Below, piece by piece: positions 1 through 8,238 of a stretch of DNA of 64,000 bases. Position 1 is the first letter of the stretch. Every line of letters begins with the position of its first letter. Source of the stretch: Burkholderiaceae bacterium. GTDB taxonomy: Bacteria; Pseudomonadota; Gammaproteobacteria; Burkholderiales; Burkholderiaceae_C. The stretch lies in assembly GCA_018780645.1 (NCBI GenBank), contig JADMJJ010000017.1, positions 1-64,000 of the forward strand, in the 5' to 3' direction. Under the pieces are notes generated by a model. The model saw only the letters and a program-made list of their open reading frames with translations, searched no databases and was not told where the DNA came from. A program made the position numbers and the translations under genes.

Positions 1-871
1 CATAGCCGTCACCGGCGAACAGGTTCTTGCCGTCCTTCCAGACCGACTGGTGCACATGCATGCCGGAACCGTTGTCGCCAACGATGGGCTTGGGCATGAA
101 GGTGGCCGTCTTGCCGTAGGCGTGGGCCACGTTGTGGATCACGTACTTCTGCAGCTGCACCCAGTCGGCGCGCTGGATCAGCGTGCTGAAGCGGGTACCG
201 ATTTCCATCTGGCCGGCGTTGGCCACCTCGTGGTGGTGCACCTCGACCGGGATGCCCAGGTTTTCGAGGATCAGGCACATCTCCGAGCGCAGGTCCTGAC
301 CGCTGTCGACCGGAGGCACGGGGAAGTAGCCGCCCTTGACGGTGGGGCGATAGCCCTTGTTGCCGTGCTCGTATTCCTTGCCGGTGTTCCAAGCAGCTTC
401 TTCGGCTTCGATCTTGGAGAAGCAGCCCGACATGTCGTTGCCCCAACGCACGCTGTCGAAGATGAAGAATTCGGGTTCCGGGCCGAAGTAGGCGGTGTCG
501 CCCAGGCCGGTGCTCTTCATGTACGCCTCGGCGCGCTTGGCCAGCGAACGGGGGTCGCGCTCATAGGGCTTACCGTCGGCCGGATCGACCACGTCGCAGG
601 TCAGGATCAGCGTCGGCTCTTCGAAGAAGGGGTCGATATTGGCCGTTTCCGGGTCGGGCATCAGCTGCATATCCGAGGCTTCGATGCCCTTCCAGCCGGC
701 GATGGACGAGCCGTCAAACGCGTGGCCGGAAATGAACTTGTCTTCATCGAAGTGAGAAACAGGCACGGAGACGTGCTGCTCCTTGCCGCGTGTATCGGTG
801 AAGCGGAAGTCGACAAACTTGACTTCGTTCTCTTCCACCATTTTCATGACATCGGCGACGGTCTTGGCCAT
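1..871 (-). CDS. glnA: Glutamine synthetase type I (5' part, runs off the window)
   Basis: This gene makes glutamine from glutamate, ammonia and ATP in the cytoplasm and is the main ammonia-assimilating enzyme. The visible 290 codons start [20 protein letters not shown] and include the family motif [12 protein letters not shown], the acidic metal-site block [12 protein letters not shown] and the GSGMHVHQS segment near the window edge. About 180 C-terminal residues, including the adenylylation loop, lie outside. The ATG at 871 has a good Shine-Dalgarno (GAGGAG) a few bases upstream. The upstream region carries a sigma-54 promoter and NtrC-type dyads, listed separately, as expected for nitrogen control. 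The identification is firm; only the 3' end is missing. Confidence 0.97.
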   Translation of the reverse strand, partial: MAKTVADVMKMVEENEVKFVDFRFTDTRGKEQHVSVPVSHFDEDKFISGHAFDGSSIAGWKGIEASDMQLMPDPETANIDPFFEEPTLILTCDVVDPADGKPYERDPRSLAKRAEAYMKSTGLGDTAYFGPEPEFFIFDSVRWGNDMSGCFSKIEAEEAAWNTGKEYEHGNKGYRPTVKGGYFPVPPVDSGQDLRSEMCLILENLGIPVEVHHHEVANAGQMEIGTRFSTLIQRADWVQLQKYVIHNVAHAYGKTATFMPKPIVGDNGSGMHVHQSVWKDGKNLFAGDGY

Positions 872-977
872 CAAAATCTCCTCAGCAGGGGCTAATTGGG
901 GACGGAATGCTTGGTTTCGAATTCAACGGTCGCATCGCCCATCAAGGCGCTGCGATTTCGTGATCGCCCTGCAATTT

Positions 978-993
978 AGCAGATAGCGTGCCA
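978..993 (-). promoter_or_regulatory. Sigma-54 (RpoN) promoter of glnA
   Basis: Read on the minus strand the site is TGGCACGCTATCTGCT. It matches the family consensus TGGCACG-N4-TTGCW except for one base, with the invariant GG and GC separated by exactly 10 bases. It lies about 107 bases upstream of the glnA ATG, giving a predicted start near 967. Together with the NtrC-like dyads upstream it indicates nitrogen-limitation control of glnA. Confidence 0.8.
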
Positions 994-1063
994 GCGTCGG
1001 ATGACGGGGCTGGCGCCGGAATTGCCGTGTGGCGAGGCCGCCTGTGCGGCCTGCGAATACGAG

Positions 1064-1103
1064 TGCACCAGCATGATGCACCAAGACGCCCGAACTTGGT
1101 GCA
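1064..1103. promoter_or_regulatory. NtrC-type enhancer sites upstream of glnA
   Basis: Positions 1064-1080 read TGCACCAGCATGATGCA, one mismatch from the NtrC dyad TGCACCA-N3-TGGTGCA. Overlapping it, TGCACCAAG (1077-1085) and CTTGGTGCA (1095-1103) form a perfect 9-base inverted repeat whose half-sites are one helical turn further apart than in a normal NtrC dyad. The cluster sits roughly 100-135 bases upstream of the predicted sigma-54 start, the usual enhancer distance. The protein that binds here is inferred, since ntrC is not in the window. Confidence 0.7.
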
Positions 1104-1115
1104 CAGATTTTCGCC

Positions 1116-1910
1116 TCAGCGCACCATTTCGGCGCTGATCACCGCACCAATGTGCGCCAGCCCGGTCTTCAGCGCGGCATAGGCGGCGTCCAGTTGCCCG
1201 GTTTCGCCCTTCACGCCCAGCTCGATGTGGCGGCCCCATTGCGGGTGATCGACGCTGGGCAGGCTGAAGACCTTGATGCCCGGGAAGTCGCGCTCGATCT
1301 GCTCCATCAGCGGGGTCAGGGTCGCCTCCATCGCGCCCTGCACGATCAGCGACTTCTCCAGCACCCCTAGGGCCCGATGCAGATGCCGGTAGTGGGTGTC
1401 CAGCACCCATTCCATCATCGGCCAGGCCATCACCGGGAAACCGGGCACGAAGTGCACATGACCGACCGAGAAACCTGCGATCTTGTTGTAGGGGTTGGGG
1501 ATGATGGCGGCCCCTTCCGGGAACACACCCATGTTCAGCCGGTGCTGGTTGTCGGGCGTGTCCGGCTCATAGGGCTTGCCTTGCTCCGCCGCGACATCGC
1601 GCATGCGCTCCAGTATCAAATCCCTGGCCTCGGGGTGCAGGGCCAGCGGCCGGCCCAGCGCGGCAGCCGCGCACTGGCGCGTGTGGTCGTCCGGCGTGGC
1701 GCCGATGCCGCCGCAGCTGAAGACGATGTCGCCGCTGGCAAAGGCATGGCGCAGGTCGGCGGTGATGCGCTCGCGCTCGTCGCCGGCATAGCGGGCCCAG
1801 GCCAGGCTCAGGCCCCGCGCCTGCAGCAGCTCGATCAGCTTGGGCAGGTGCTTGTCCTGGCGCTTGCCGGAGAGGATTTCGTCGCCAATGATGATCAGGC
1901 CAATGTTCAT
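1116..1910 (-). CDS. CinA N-terminal (MoaB/Mog-like) domain protein
   Basis: The 264-residue product starts MNIGLIIIGDEILSGKRQDK, the typical opening of the competence/damage-inducible CinA N-terminal domain, which has a molybdopterin-binding fold. The glycine-rich FSCGGIGATPDDHTR segment and the FVPGFPVMAWPMMEW segment are also characteristic. The C-terminal nicotinamide-deamidase domain of full CinA (about 400 residues) is absent, so this is the single-domain COG1058-type form. The ATG at 1910 is preferred over an upstream in-frame start because the family begins at MNIG; it follows the EI24 gene stop by one base, suggesting translational coupling. The exact substrate is not known for this short form. 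Confidence 0.85.
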   Translation of the reverse strand: MNIGLIIIGDEILSGKRQDKHLPKLIELLQARGLSLAWARYAGDERERITADLRHAFASGDIVFSCGGIGATPDDHTRQCAAAALGRPLALHPEARDLILERMRDVAAEQGKPYEPDTPDNQHRLNMGVFPEGAAIIPNPYNKIAGFSVGHVHFVPGFPVMAWPMMEWVLDTHYRHLHRALGVLEKSLIVQGAMEATLTPLMEQIERDFPGIKVFSLPSVDHPQWGRHIELGVKGETGQLDAAYAALKTGLAHIGAVISAEMVR

Positions 1911-1911
1911 G

Positions 1912-2793
1912 TCAGATGGGAGGTAGGGCAATGAGTTGATCGGGGCCGGGTAACTCGGCGGCTGGAGGGCTGCCATCGGCTGCCGGCGGCAGCACGGTCT
2001 CAAGCATGCGCAGCTTCTCGAGCGCCGCCAGTGCGTAATGGGCGAACCACAGCGCGGCAAAGGCGAACACCAGCGTGTAGATCCAGACGGTGACGACCAC
2101 CAGCAGCGGCCACAGCACGACGGCGATCACACCGAAGGCCCACACCAGCGACGGTGCGGCGCCCAGATAGCCGCAGATCACGCCCATCAGCAGCATCGGT
2201 GCGCGGTGCTCGCGCATCAGCTGGCGCCGCTCCTCGGTCGAGGCATGGTCGGCCAGCACGTCGAAGGCAAACACGCGAAAGCTCAGCCAGCCCCAGATCA
2301 GCGGCGGCAGAATCATCACCAGCGGCGGTATCAGCCACAGCGGCACGCTCAGCAGCAGCGCGAACAAGGCCGCCACCGTGCAGCCCAGCGACCACAGCAC
2401 GCTTTGCCAGATGGCGGCGCCCTTGCGCCGCTCCAGATTCGGAAAGCGGCGATTGGCCACCAGTGTGACCAGGGCCGGCGTCATCAGCAGCGCCACCAGC
2501 ACCAGCGAGACGACGACGATCACCGGCACGGCCAACGCGATGATGATGATGGGCACCAGCACCGTGCGGAAGCCCTCGCCGCCTATGCTGCCCAGCCAGC
2601 GCAGCAGGCTGTCGATGATCAGCCAGGAGTCCAGGGTAGCTCGCAGGCCATCGACGGCCGACTCCCAGTAGAAATATGCCAATCCGCCGCTTAGGCCTGC
2701 CGCCAGCAGCAGCGGCAGCAGGGACAACACAATCACCTTGGGATGCAGGCAATAGGCGACGGCGCGCCAGAAGGCATCGAAGAGCAGGTTCAT
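1912..2793 (-). CDS. EI24/CysZ-like integral membrane protein
   Basis: This 293-residue protein opens with MNLLFDAFWRAVAYCLHPKV and has four or more long hydrophobic segments (about residues 20-40, 70-115, 130-165 and 205-250). The WRAVAYCLHP opening and the FAFDVLADHASTEER loop resemble the EI24 domain (CysZ) family of sulfate or small-solute membrane proteins. Its stop abuts the start of the CinA-domain gene, so the two probably share a transcript. No cysteine biosynthesis genes are nearby, so a sulfate permease role is not supported by context; membrane topology is the firm part of the call. Confidence 0.75.
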   Translation of the reverse strand: MNLLFDAFWRAVAYCLHPKVIVLSLLPLLLAAGLSGGLAYFYWESAVDGLRATLDSWLIIDSLLRWLGSIGGEGFRTVLVPIIIIALAVPVIVVVSLVLVALLMTPALVTLVANRRFPNLERRKGAAIWQSVLWSLGCTVAALFALLLSVPLWLIPPLVMILPPLIWGWLSFRVFAFDVLADHASTEERRQLMREHRAPMLLMGVICGYLGAAPSLVWAFGVIAVVLWPLLVVVTVWIYTLVFAFAALWFAHYALAALEKLRMLETVLPPAADGSPPAAELPGPDQLIALPPI

Positions 2794-2832
2794 CCACCAA
2801 GCATACGCGAGGCGGGTATCCTGTGGCCGGCG

Positions 2833-3807
2833 TCAGGCCTTGCCCGCAAGACGCTTCAAGCCCAGCCACTGCTGGGCCCAGAAGCCCTCGCCGTAGTCGC
2901 GCCCGCCCTCGTCGGGCAGCTGGTCGCGGATACCGGTGGGCTCGTAGCGCAGGCCGAAGTCGGCGCTGCGGAACAGCACATCCCAGACCGGCAGCAGCAC
3001 GGCGAAGTTGCAGCCGCCCAGCGTGCCCTTGCCGGCCGACTCATGGCCGACACCGATCGCATGGTGCACGCGGTGAAAGCGCGGACTGACCAGCACCCGC
3101 TCCAGCACCGGGCCGAACCACAGCCGCACATTGGCATGCTGCAGGCTCTCCATCAGCTGAGACACGGCCACCACGGCCACGAACTGGCCCGGTGCAATGC
3201 CGATGAAGCGGGCCACCAGCACGAAGATCGCGTCTCGCAGCAGGTCGTCGAGCAGGTGGTTGCGGTTGTCGCTCCACATCGTCATCTGGCGCTGGCTGTG
3301 GTGCAGCGCATGCAGCTTCCACCACCAGTTGAAATGGTGCTGGCCACGGTGAATCCAGTAGTCGAGCAGGTCGAAGGCCAGCAGATAGAGCACGAAGCTG
3401 ATGACGGGCTGATCGCTGACGCCGGGCCAGATACCGTCCAGCTGGAAGGTCGGCACACCCGCCATGCGCCATGCGCCAAACAGGGCGTCCCACAGCGGAT
3501 CGATGCTGAAGAACATCGCCAGGCGGAACAGGCCCAGGCGATGGATCAAGGTGTAGATCACATCGACGCGCACCGCCGCGCGGTCAACAACCGGCTCCAC
3601 CGGATTGCGACGCTCCAGTGCACGTATCACCGTCAGCATGACGGCGATCTGGAGCAGACCCACCAGCAGCCAACCGGTGGCGGCAAAGGCCTCCTCCATC
3701 AGATTGCCGAAACCCAGGGCGAAGGCCAGCGGCTGCACCAGGGCCTCGAACAGGGTTTGCTGCGCCAGGGCGAAGGCATTCAGTACCGGGTCAAGCAGGC
3801 TGTCCAT
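2833..3807 (-). CDS. Sterol desaturase / fatty acid hydroxylase family membrane protein
   Basis: A di-iron membrane oxygenase family member of 324 residues. The histidine clusters are visible in order: HRGQHH, LHALHHS and HRVHH, matching the eight-histidine pattern that binds the two iron atoms, set between hydrophobic segments. The ATG at 3807 (MDSLLDPVLNAFALAQ) is chosen over an upstream in-frame start, because that longer version would overlap the deacetylase gene and adds a non-hydrophobic tail. Its start lies five bases beyond the stop of the deacetylase gene, so the two are likely cotranscribed. The substrate cannot be read from the sequence. Confidence 0.85.
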   Translation of the reverse strand: MDSLLDPVLNAFALAQQTLFEALVQPLAFALGFGNLMEEAFAATGWLLVGLLQIAVMLTVIRALERRNPVEPVVDRAAVRVDVIYTLIHRLGLFRLAMFFSIDPLWDALFGAWRMAGVPTFQLDGIWPGVSDQPVISFVLYLLAFDLLDYWIHRGQHHFNWWWKLHALHHSQRQMTMWSDNRNHLLDDLLRDAIFVLVARFIGIAPGQFVAVVAVSQLMESLQHANVRLWFGPVLERVLVSPRFHRVHHAIGVGHESAGKGTLGGCNFAVLLPVWDVLFRSADFGLRYEPTGIRDQLPDEGGRDYGEGFWAQQWLGLKRLAGKA

Positions 3808-3812
3808 GGCAA

Positions 3813-4610
3813 TCAGGGCTTGGGTGCGGCCGCCTTGAGCAGCGGGCCATAGACCGGATGATCGCGCAACGGCGCAAAGCACAGGCCCCTGGCCTTCAGG
3901 CCGACGATCAGCGGCTCCAGCACGGCCGGTGCCCAGGGGTCCTGCCGGCTCCAGATGCCCAGATGGGCAAGCAGCACGTCACCGCTGCGCACGCCCTTCA
4001 GCGCACGCTCAAGCAACTGGGCATTGGGGTAGTTGTTGCTGTCCAGCTCGTCGCCCAGAAAGCCGCTGGGCGACCAGGGCACATGGGTGAAACCGCAGGC
4101 CTGGGCCGTGGCCAGCAGGGCCGGCGAGGTACGTCCGCCAGGAGCCCGGAAGATCGGCGCCATGACCTGCCCTGTCATCTCCTGGAAGCGCACAGCGCTA
4201 CGCTTGAGGCCTTCGCAATAGGCCGCTGCCGTGATCTCGCGGATACGGCCCGGCGCGGGCCCGGTACCCGTGCGCACGCGAAAGCCGCCATCGGCCCGAT
4301 CGGCCAGCCAGGTGTCATGCTCCCAGGTGTGGCTGCCGAAATCGTGACCCTCGGCAGCGCGCGCCTTCCACCAGGGTGCCCAGGTGACGTCAAGGCTGGT
4401 ACCGCCGGTCTTGGTGATCTCGTTGGCCAGGAAGAAGGTGGCCTTGATCTGATGGCGCTGCAGGACCTCGGCTACCAGCGGCGCCACCTCCATATGGCCG
4501 GTGTCGAAGGTCAGGTAGACCGGTTTGTCACAGGCCTGGGCCCAGGCACTGGCCTGCAGGCCGGCCAGAACGAGCGTCAGCAGCGTCCGGCGCACCTCAG
4601 CGCGGCGCAT
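3813..4610 (-). CDS. Secreted polysaccharide deacetylase (NodB/CE4 family)
   Basis: The 265-residue protein has a signal peptide ending near residue 24 (ASAWA-QA) and the NodB homology motifs in order: TFDTG (residues 34-38), SHTWEH with metal histidines H94 and H98, RAPGGR near residue 158, and the C-terminal AHLG with H216. The usual TFDDG motif has its second, metal-binding aspartate replaced by threonine (T37). It is expected in the periplasm or outside the cell, removing acetyl groups from a carbohydrate. Its start overlaps the end of the beta-propeller gene by 14 bases, so it is probably in the same operon. Confidence 0.85.
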   Translation of the reverse strand: MRRAEVRRTLLTLVLAGLQASAWAQACDKPVYLTFDTGHMEVAPLVAEVLQRHQIKATFFLANEITKTGGTSLDVTWAPWWKARAAEGHDFGSHTWEHDTWLADRADGGFRVRTGTGPAPGRIREITAAAYCEGLKRSAVRFQEMTGQVMAPIFRAPGGRTSPALLATAQACGFTHVPWSPSGFLGDELDSNNYPNAQLLERALKGVRSGDVLLAHLGIWSRQDPWAPAVLEPLIVGLKARGLCFAPLRDHPVYGPLLKAAAPKP

Positions 4611-5595
4611 GGTTGAGGGTCCAGACGCCGTGCGGCGACTTGCCCACCTTGACCTGCTTGACGAGCTTGCGCGTCTGCGTGTCGATCATCGTCAGCTTGC
4701 CGGCCCAGCGCGAACCGACCAGGAGCGTCTTGCCATCGGGCAGCAGCTCCATATCGTCCGGGCCGCCGGGGCCGGGGAACTGATCGACCACGGCAAAGCC
4801 CTGCAGGTCGATCTTGCTGATGGTATTGCCGGCGCGGTTGCTGACCAGCACATGGCGCTTGTCACCCCAGGCGCGGAAAGAGTGGGCACCATTGCCCGTG
4901 GGCAGACGCTTGACCAGCTTCGGCTGGGCACCGGCGACGTCATAGATCTCGACCAACTTGTCGCCCGTAAGGGCCACCAGAATGTGCTTGTCATCGGGCG
5001 CCAGATAGATGTCGGCTGGCATCTTGCCGACCTTGATCTTCCAGCGCGGCGCCTGCGTGTTGAGATCTATGGCCATCAGCTCGTCGCTGTCCTGGATGGA
5101 CACATAGAGCACCGTGCTCTTGCTGTCGATGTACAGATGGCTGGGCGTCTCGGGTGCTTCGATGCGCTTGACCAGCTTCAGCGGATTTGTCTCCAGCGGC
5201 AACCAATGGTAGAGATCGATATGGTTGAGGCGGTTCGCGGCGGTGATGAACCACTTCATGTCCGGCGAGAACCGCAGATGGTAGGGGTCGGCAATGCCGC
5301 GCAGTGTGCGCTGCACCTCGGCCGTGACCGGGTTGATGAAGGTCAGCGAATCGCCCAGCGCATTGGCCACGATCAGCGACTTCTCATCCGGAGTCAGGTA
5401 CAGATGGTGCGGCTCCTTGCCGGTCGGGATGCGCTTGATCTGCGTGAAGGTGTCCGCATCGATCACGCTGACATCGGCGTCCAGCGAGTTGAGGACGAAG
5501 ATCGGCGGCGTGGCGGCCTGGGCCAGGCCCGCCACGGCACAGGCCGCCAGAGCCAGGCTGCGGCGCAAAGTCAGGTTGAGCAATTTCAAGGGCAA
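4597..5595 (-). CDS. Secreted YVTN-type beta-propeller protein
   Basis: The 332-residue product has a signal peptide (LRRSLALAACAVAGLAQA) and repeated blades of the YVTN/40-residue propeller type, for example SVIDADTFTQIKRIPTGKEP, with recurrent PDEKSLIVAN, PDDKHILVAL and PDGKTLLVGS turns. No enzymatic motif is visible, so it is probably a binding protein in the periplasm. The first in-frame start at 5595 is TTG, and no convincing ATG precedes the signal peptide; further TTG codons at 5589 and 5583 are alternatives. It overlaps the deacetylase gene downstream, which hints that the pair acts on the same envelope or extracellular material. Confidence 0.8.
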   Translation of the reverse strand: MPLKLLNLTLRRSLALAACAVAGLAQAATPPIFVLNSLDADVSVIDADTFTQIKRIPTGKEPHHLYLTPDEKSLIVANALGDSLTFINPVTAEVQRTLRGIADPYHLRFSPDMKWFITAANRLNHIDLYHWLPLETNPLKLVKRIEAPETPSHLYIDSKSTVLYVSIQDSDELMAIDLNTQAPRWKIKVGKMPADIYLAPDDKHILVALTGDKLVEIYDVAGAQPKLVKRLPTGNGAHSFRAWGDKRHVLVSNRAGNTISKIDLQGFAVVDQFPGPGGPDDMELLPDGKTLLVGSRWAGKLTMIDTQTRKLVKQVKVGKSPHGVWTLNHAPR

Positions 5596-5637
5596 TCCGG
5601 AGGCTGGGAGCAGAGCCGCCTAGTGTAGGCGGCCAGG

Positions 5638-5666
5638 GCATCAGGCTCGGCTTGCGAGCCTGATGC
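5638..5666. terminator. Perfect 12-bp stem-loop between two genes
   Basis: GCATCAGGCTCG (5638-5649) and CGAGCCTGATGC (5655-5666) are exact reverse complements around a 5-base loop. It sits between the end of the AIM24 gene and the start of the beta-propeller gene. There is no T-run on either side, so it is either a factor-dependent terminator or a transcript-stabilising hairpin. Confidence 0.5.
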
Positions 5667-5689
5667 AGATCAAGCAGAGTCCAGCCGAC

Positions 5690-6526
5690 TCACTCGTCAT
5701 CGCCACCCAGCAAGCCCCCCAGAAGCCCTCCTCCCAAGACGCCGCCAGCCGCAACGCCACCCAGCAAGGAGCCCTCCTCCCGGCTGCCGCCGCGCTGCGG
5801 TGCCGCGGCGAAGATGCGCGAGGCCAGGCGCGAGAACGGCAGGCTTTGCAGCCAGATCGTGCCGGGGCCGGTCATCTTGGCCAGGAACAGGCCCTCGCCG
5901 CCGAACAGCGCGGTCTTGATCTTGCCCACGTACTGGATCTCGAAATTGACGCTGGGCGTGTAGGCGACCACGCAGCCGGTGTCCACCAACAGGGTCTGGC
6001 CGGGCTGCAACTCGCGCTTCACGACGGTGCCTCCGGCATGGACAAAGGCCAGGCCGTCGCCATCAAGCTTTTGCATGATGAAGCCCTCGCCGCCGAAGAA
6101 GCCCACCGACATCTTCTGCTGGAAGGCGATACCCAGCGACACGCCGCGCGCCGCGCACAGAAAGGCATCCTTCTGGCATAGCAGGGTGCCGCCGAGCTGG
6201 CGCAGATCCATCGGCAGGATCTTGCCGGGGTAAGGTGCGGCAAAGGCCACGCGCTGCTTGGCACTGGCCTGATTGGTGTAAACGGTGGTGAACAGCGACT
6301 CGCCGGTGATCAGGCGCTTGCCCGCGCCCAGCAGCTTGCCCAGAAAGCCGGTCTGCGCGGCCGAGCCGTCGCCGAAGATGGTGTCCATCGCAATGCCGGC
6401 ATCCATGAACATCATGCTGCCGGCCTCGCCGATGGCCGCCTCGCCGGGGTCGAGTTCGACCTCGACAAACTGCATTTCGGCGCCCTTGATCTCGTAGTCA
6501 ACAACGTCCATCGCCATGATCTTCAT
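5690..6526 (-). CDS. AIM24/TIGR00266 family protein with glycine-rich tail
   Basis: The 278-residue protein belongs to the AIM24 family (single-sheet beta fold, function unclear). Recognisable segments are DVVDYEIKGAEMQFVEVELD at the start, EAGSMMFMDAGI, and the C-terminal GGEGLFLAKMTGPG. The last 35 residues are a glycine/leucine-rich tail (GGGLLGGLLGG) ending in an acidic DDE. Three ATG codons cluster at the start; the Shine-Dalgarno GAGGA directly abuts the first (6526), so translation may begin at 6517 or 6511 instead. The gene stands alone between two inverted-repeat or promoter-sized gaps. Confidence 0.8.
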   Translation of the reverse strand: MKIMAMDVVDYEIKGAEMQFVEVELDPGEAAIGEAGSMMFMDAGIAMDTIFGDGSAAQTGFLGKLLGAGKRLITGESLFTTVYTNQASAKQRVAFAAPYPGKILPMDLRQLGGTLLCQKDAFLCAARGVSLGIAFQQKMSVGFFGGEGFIMQKLDGDGLAFVHAGGTVVKRELQPGQTLLVDTGCVVAYTPSVNFEIQYVGKIKTALFGGEGLFLAKMTGPGTIWLQSLPFSRLASRIFAAAPQRGGSREEGSLLGGVAAGGVLGGGLLGGLLGGDDE

Positions 6527-6574
6527 TCCTCGTCAAACGGTTTGGGTTACGCAGGGCGCGATGGTACTGAAATT

Positions 6575-7828
6575 TCAATGCATTTCCGCGCCGGACCGGG
6601 CGGGCCGCACCCATCCGACCCAGAACATTGCCCAGGCCGTGAGCGCCAGGGCCAGCCAGCCGTTCAGGTGATAGCCCTCGAGGCGGCCGCTGGGGCCGTG
6701 GCTCAGCAACAGCCCGCCGACCCAGGCCGCGCAACCCACGCCCAGCGACTGGATCGCGTTGTTCACGCTCATGAAGGCCCCGCGCTGGGCCGTGGATGGC
6801 ACGGTGGACAACAGCGCCTGCACCGGGATCACCCGGCCGGACACCGGCACCATGAACAGCGGAAAGAACAGCATCAGGCCCCACAGCGGCCAGGCCGGCA
6901 GGTAGGTCACCGCCAGCAGCGGCACGACGGACACCAGGGCCAAGCTGCGGAACACCCGAACCGCGCCGTAACGGTCGCTCAGCTTGCCCACGGCCCGGGC
7001 AGTGAACAGCGTGGCGACGCCGCCCGCCATATAGACCCAGGACAGGTCTTCGGGCCTGAGGTTGAGATTGGCCACGAACACCGGCGAGATGAAGGGAATC
7101 ACCAGCATGCCCGACATCATCAGCGGCCCCGACAGTGCAAATGCCCGCAGGTGTCGCGGCTCGCACAGCAGCGCCCACAGCTGCGGCAGCACCTCCGCCA
7201 TCGGCACCCGACGCTGCGCCAGGTGGGCATTCAGGGTCGGCAGCGCATAACGCGCTATGGCCCAGATCAGCACCGAAACCAGCACCAGCACGTAGAACGG
7301 CGACTGCCAGCCGTGGTGCGCGCCCAGGAACACGCCCAGCGGCACGCCGGCCACGGCCGCCATCGGGAAGGCCGTCATGATCAGGCCGGTGGCGGCACCC
7401 CGGCGCTGCGGCGGAATCACGTCGGCCACGATGGCCATCACCAGCGCGCCCATCACGCCGCCGGTTAGCCCGGCAAACGCGCGCGACAGCACCATCAGCG
7501 AGAAGCTGCTGGCCAGCGCACAGCCGAGGTTGGACAGCGCGAACAGCGCATAGATCACCAGCAGCAGGCGCTTGCGGTCGAAGCGATCGATGTAAGTGGC
7601 CGACAGCAGGCCCGACAGGCCCGAGCACCAGGAGTAGGCCGACACGGCGGTGGCAAAGGCGGCCGGCCCGACCGAGAAGGCCTCCATGATCTGCGGGCCC
7701 AGCGGCATCATGATGACGAAGTCGGTGATCACCGTGAACTGGGTGAAGGCCAGGAGCCACAGCAACGCACGCTCGCGCTTGTCGCTCAGGGCTGGTTGGG
7801 TGGGTTGATCAGACTGAAGCTCGGCCAT
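6575..7828 (-). CDS. MFS transporter, drug/arabinose efflux (AraJ-like) type
   Basis: A 417-residue major facilitator with about 12 hydrophobic segments. The cytoplasmic motif after helix 2 reads YIDRFDRKRLLL and the helix-5 glycine pattern (MAAVAGVPLGVFLG) is typical of the DHA1 efflux branch. The ATG at 7828 follows the regulator gene below by 12 bases on the same strand, so the pair is probably one operon in which the HxlR-like protein controls expression of the exporter. The substrate is unknown. Confidence 0.85.
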   Translation of the reverse strand: MAELQSDQPTQPALSDKRERALLWLLAFTQFTVITDFVIMMPLGPQIMEAFSVGPAAFATAVSAYSWCSGLSGLLSATYIDRFDRKRLLLVIYALFALSNLGCALASSFSLMVLSRAFAGLTGGVMGALVMAIVADVIPPQRRGAATGLIMTAFPMAAVAGVPLGVFLGAHHGWQSPFYVLVLVSVLIWAIARYALPTLNAHLAQRRVPMAEVLPQLWALLCEPRHLRAFALSGPLMMSGMLVIPFISPVFVANLNLRPEDLSWVYMAGGVATLFTARAVGKLSDRYGAVRVFRSLALVSVVPLLAVTYLPAWPLWGLMLFFPLFMVPVSGRVIPVQALLSTVPSTAQRGAFMSVNNAIQSLGVGCAAWVGGLLLSHGPSGRLEGYHLNGWLALALTAWAMFWVGWVRPARSGAEMH

Positions 7829-7840
7829 GGTTCGATTGTC

Positions 7841-8179
7841 TCAAGGTCGCGCTGGGGGCACATCGCCGCCCTGCCACTGCTCGGCCCAGTCATACAGCGG
7901 CTGCATCGCGGCCAGCAACTGGCGGCCGCTGGTGCTCAGCCGGTAGCCGCCATCGGCATGCTCCAGCAGGCCGGTGGCACGCAACTCCTTGAGCCGCGTG
8001 TTCAGCAGGCTGGGATTGCTGTCGCAGGCCTGCTGCAGGGCACGGAAGGTCAATGGCTCGCCGCGCAGCTCCCACAGGATGCGCAAGGCCGCGCGCCGGC
8101 CCAGCAGGTCCAGCGCCACCATGATGGGGCGGCCGGTCGTCGAGCCACGCACTGGCCGGCCGGAGCTTGGAATCTTCAT
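7841..8179 (-). CDS. HxlR/winged-helix transcriptional regulator
   Basis: The 112-residue protein has one winged helix-turn-helix: ALDLLGRRAALRILWELRG, then FRALQQACDSNPSLLNTRLKEL (recognition helix) and the wing GGYRLSTSGRQLLAAM. This layout matches the HxlR family, although the conserved cysteine of redox-sensing members is replaced here; the only cysteine lies in the recognition region. It is divergent from a CMD-family gene and upstream of an exporter on its own strand. The short intergenic region holds a perfect inverted repeat that is a strong operator candidate. Confidence 0.85.
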   Translation of the reverse strand: MKIPSSGRPVRGSTTGRPIMVALDLLGRRAALRILWELRGEPLTFRALQQACDSNPSLLNTRLKELRATGLLEHADGGYRLSTSGRQLLAAMQPLYDWAEQWQGGDVPPARP

Positions 8180-8190
8180 GCTTTACTTTT

Positions 8191-8216
8191 CATAGCAAGT
8201 GAGTAGGATTGCTATG
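8191..8216. promoter_or_regulatory. Candidate operator of the HxlR-like regulator
   Basis: CATAGCAA (8191-8198) and TTGCTATG (8209-8216) form a perfect 8-bp inverted repeat with a 10-base spacer. Its centre is about 24 bases from the regulator ATG and 35 bases from the divergent gene ATG, so one site could control both directions. Half-site spacing of about 18 bases centre to centre suits a winged-helix dimer. Confidence 0.65.
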
Positions 8217-8238
8217 CAAACTATAGCGGAGCAAGACC

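Noticed and set aside
976-1410. 144-residue frame ending in the glnA control region
   Set aside because: It overlaps the CinA gene in another frame and covers the sigma-54 promoter; no family match.
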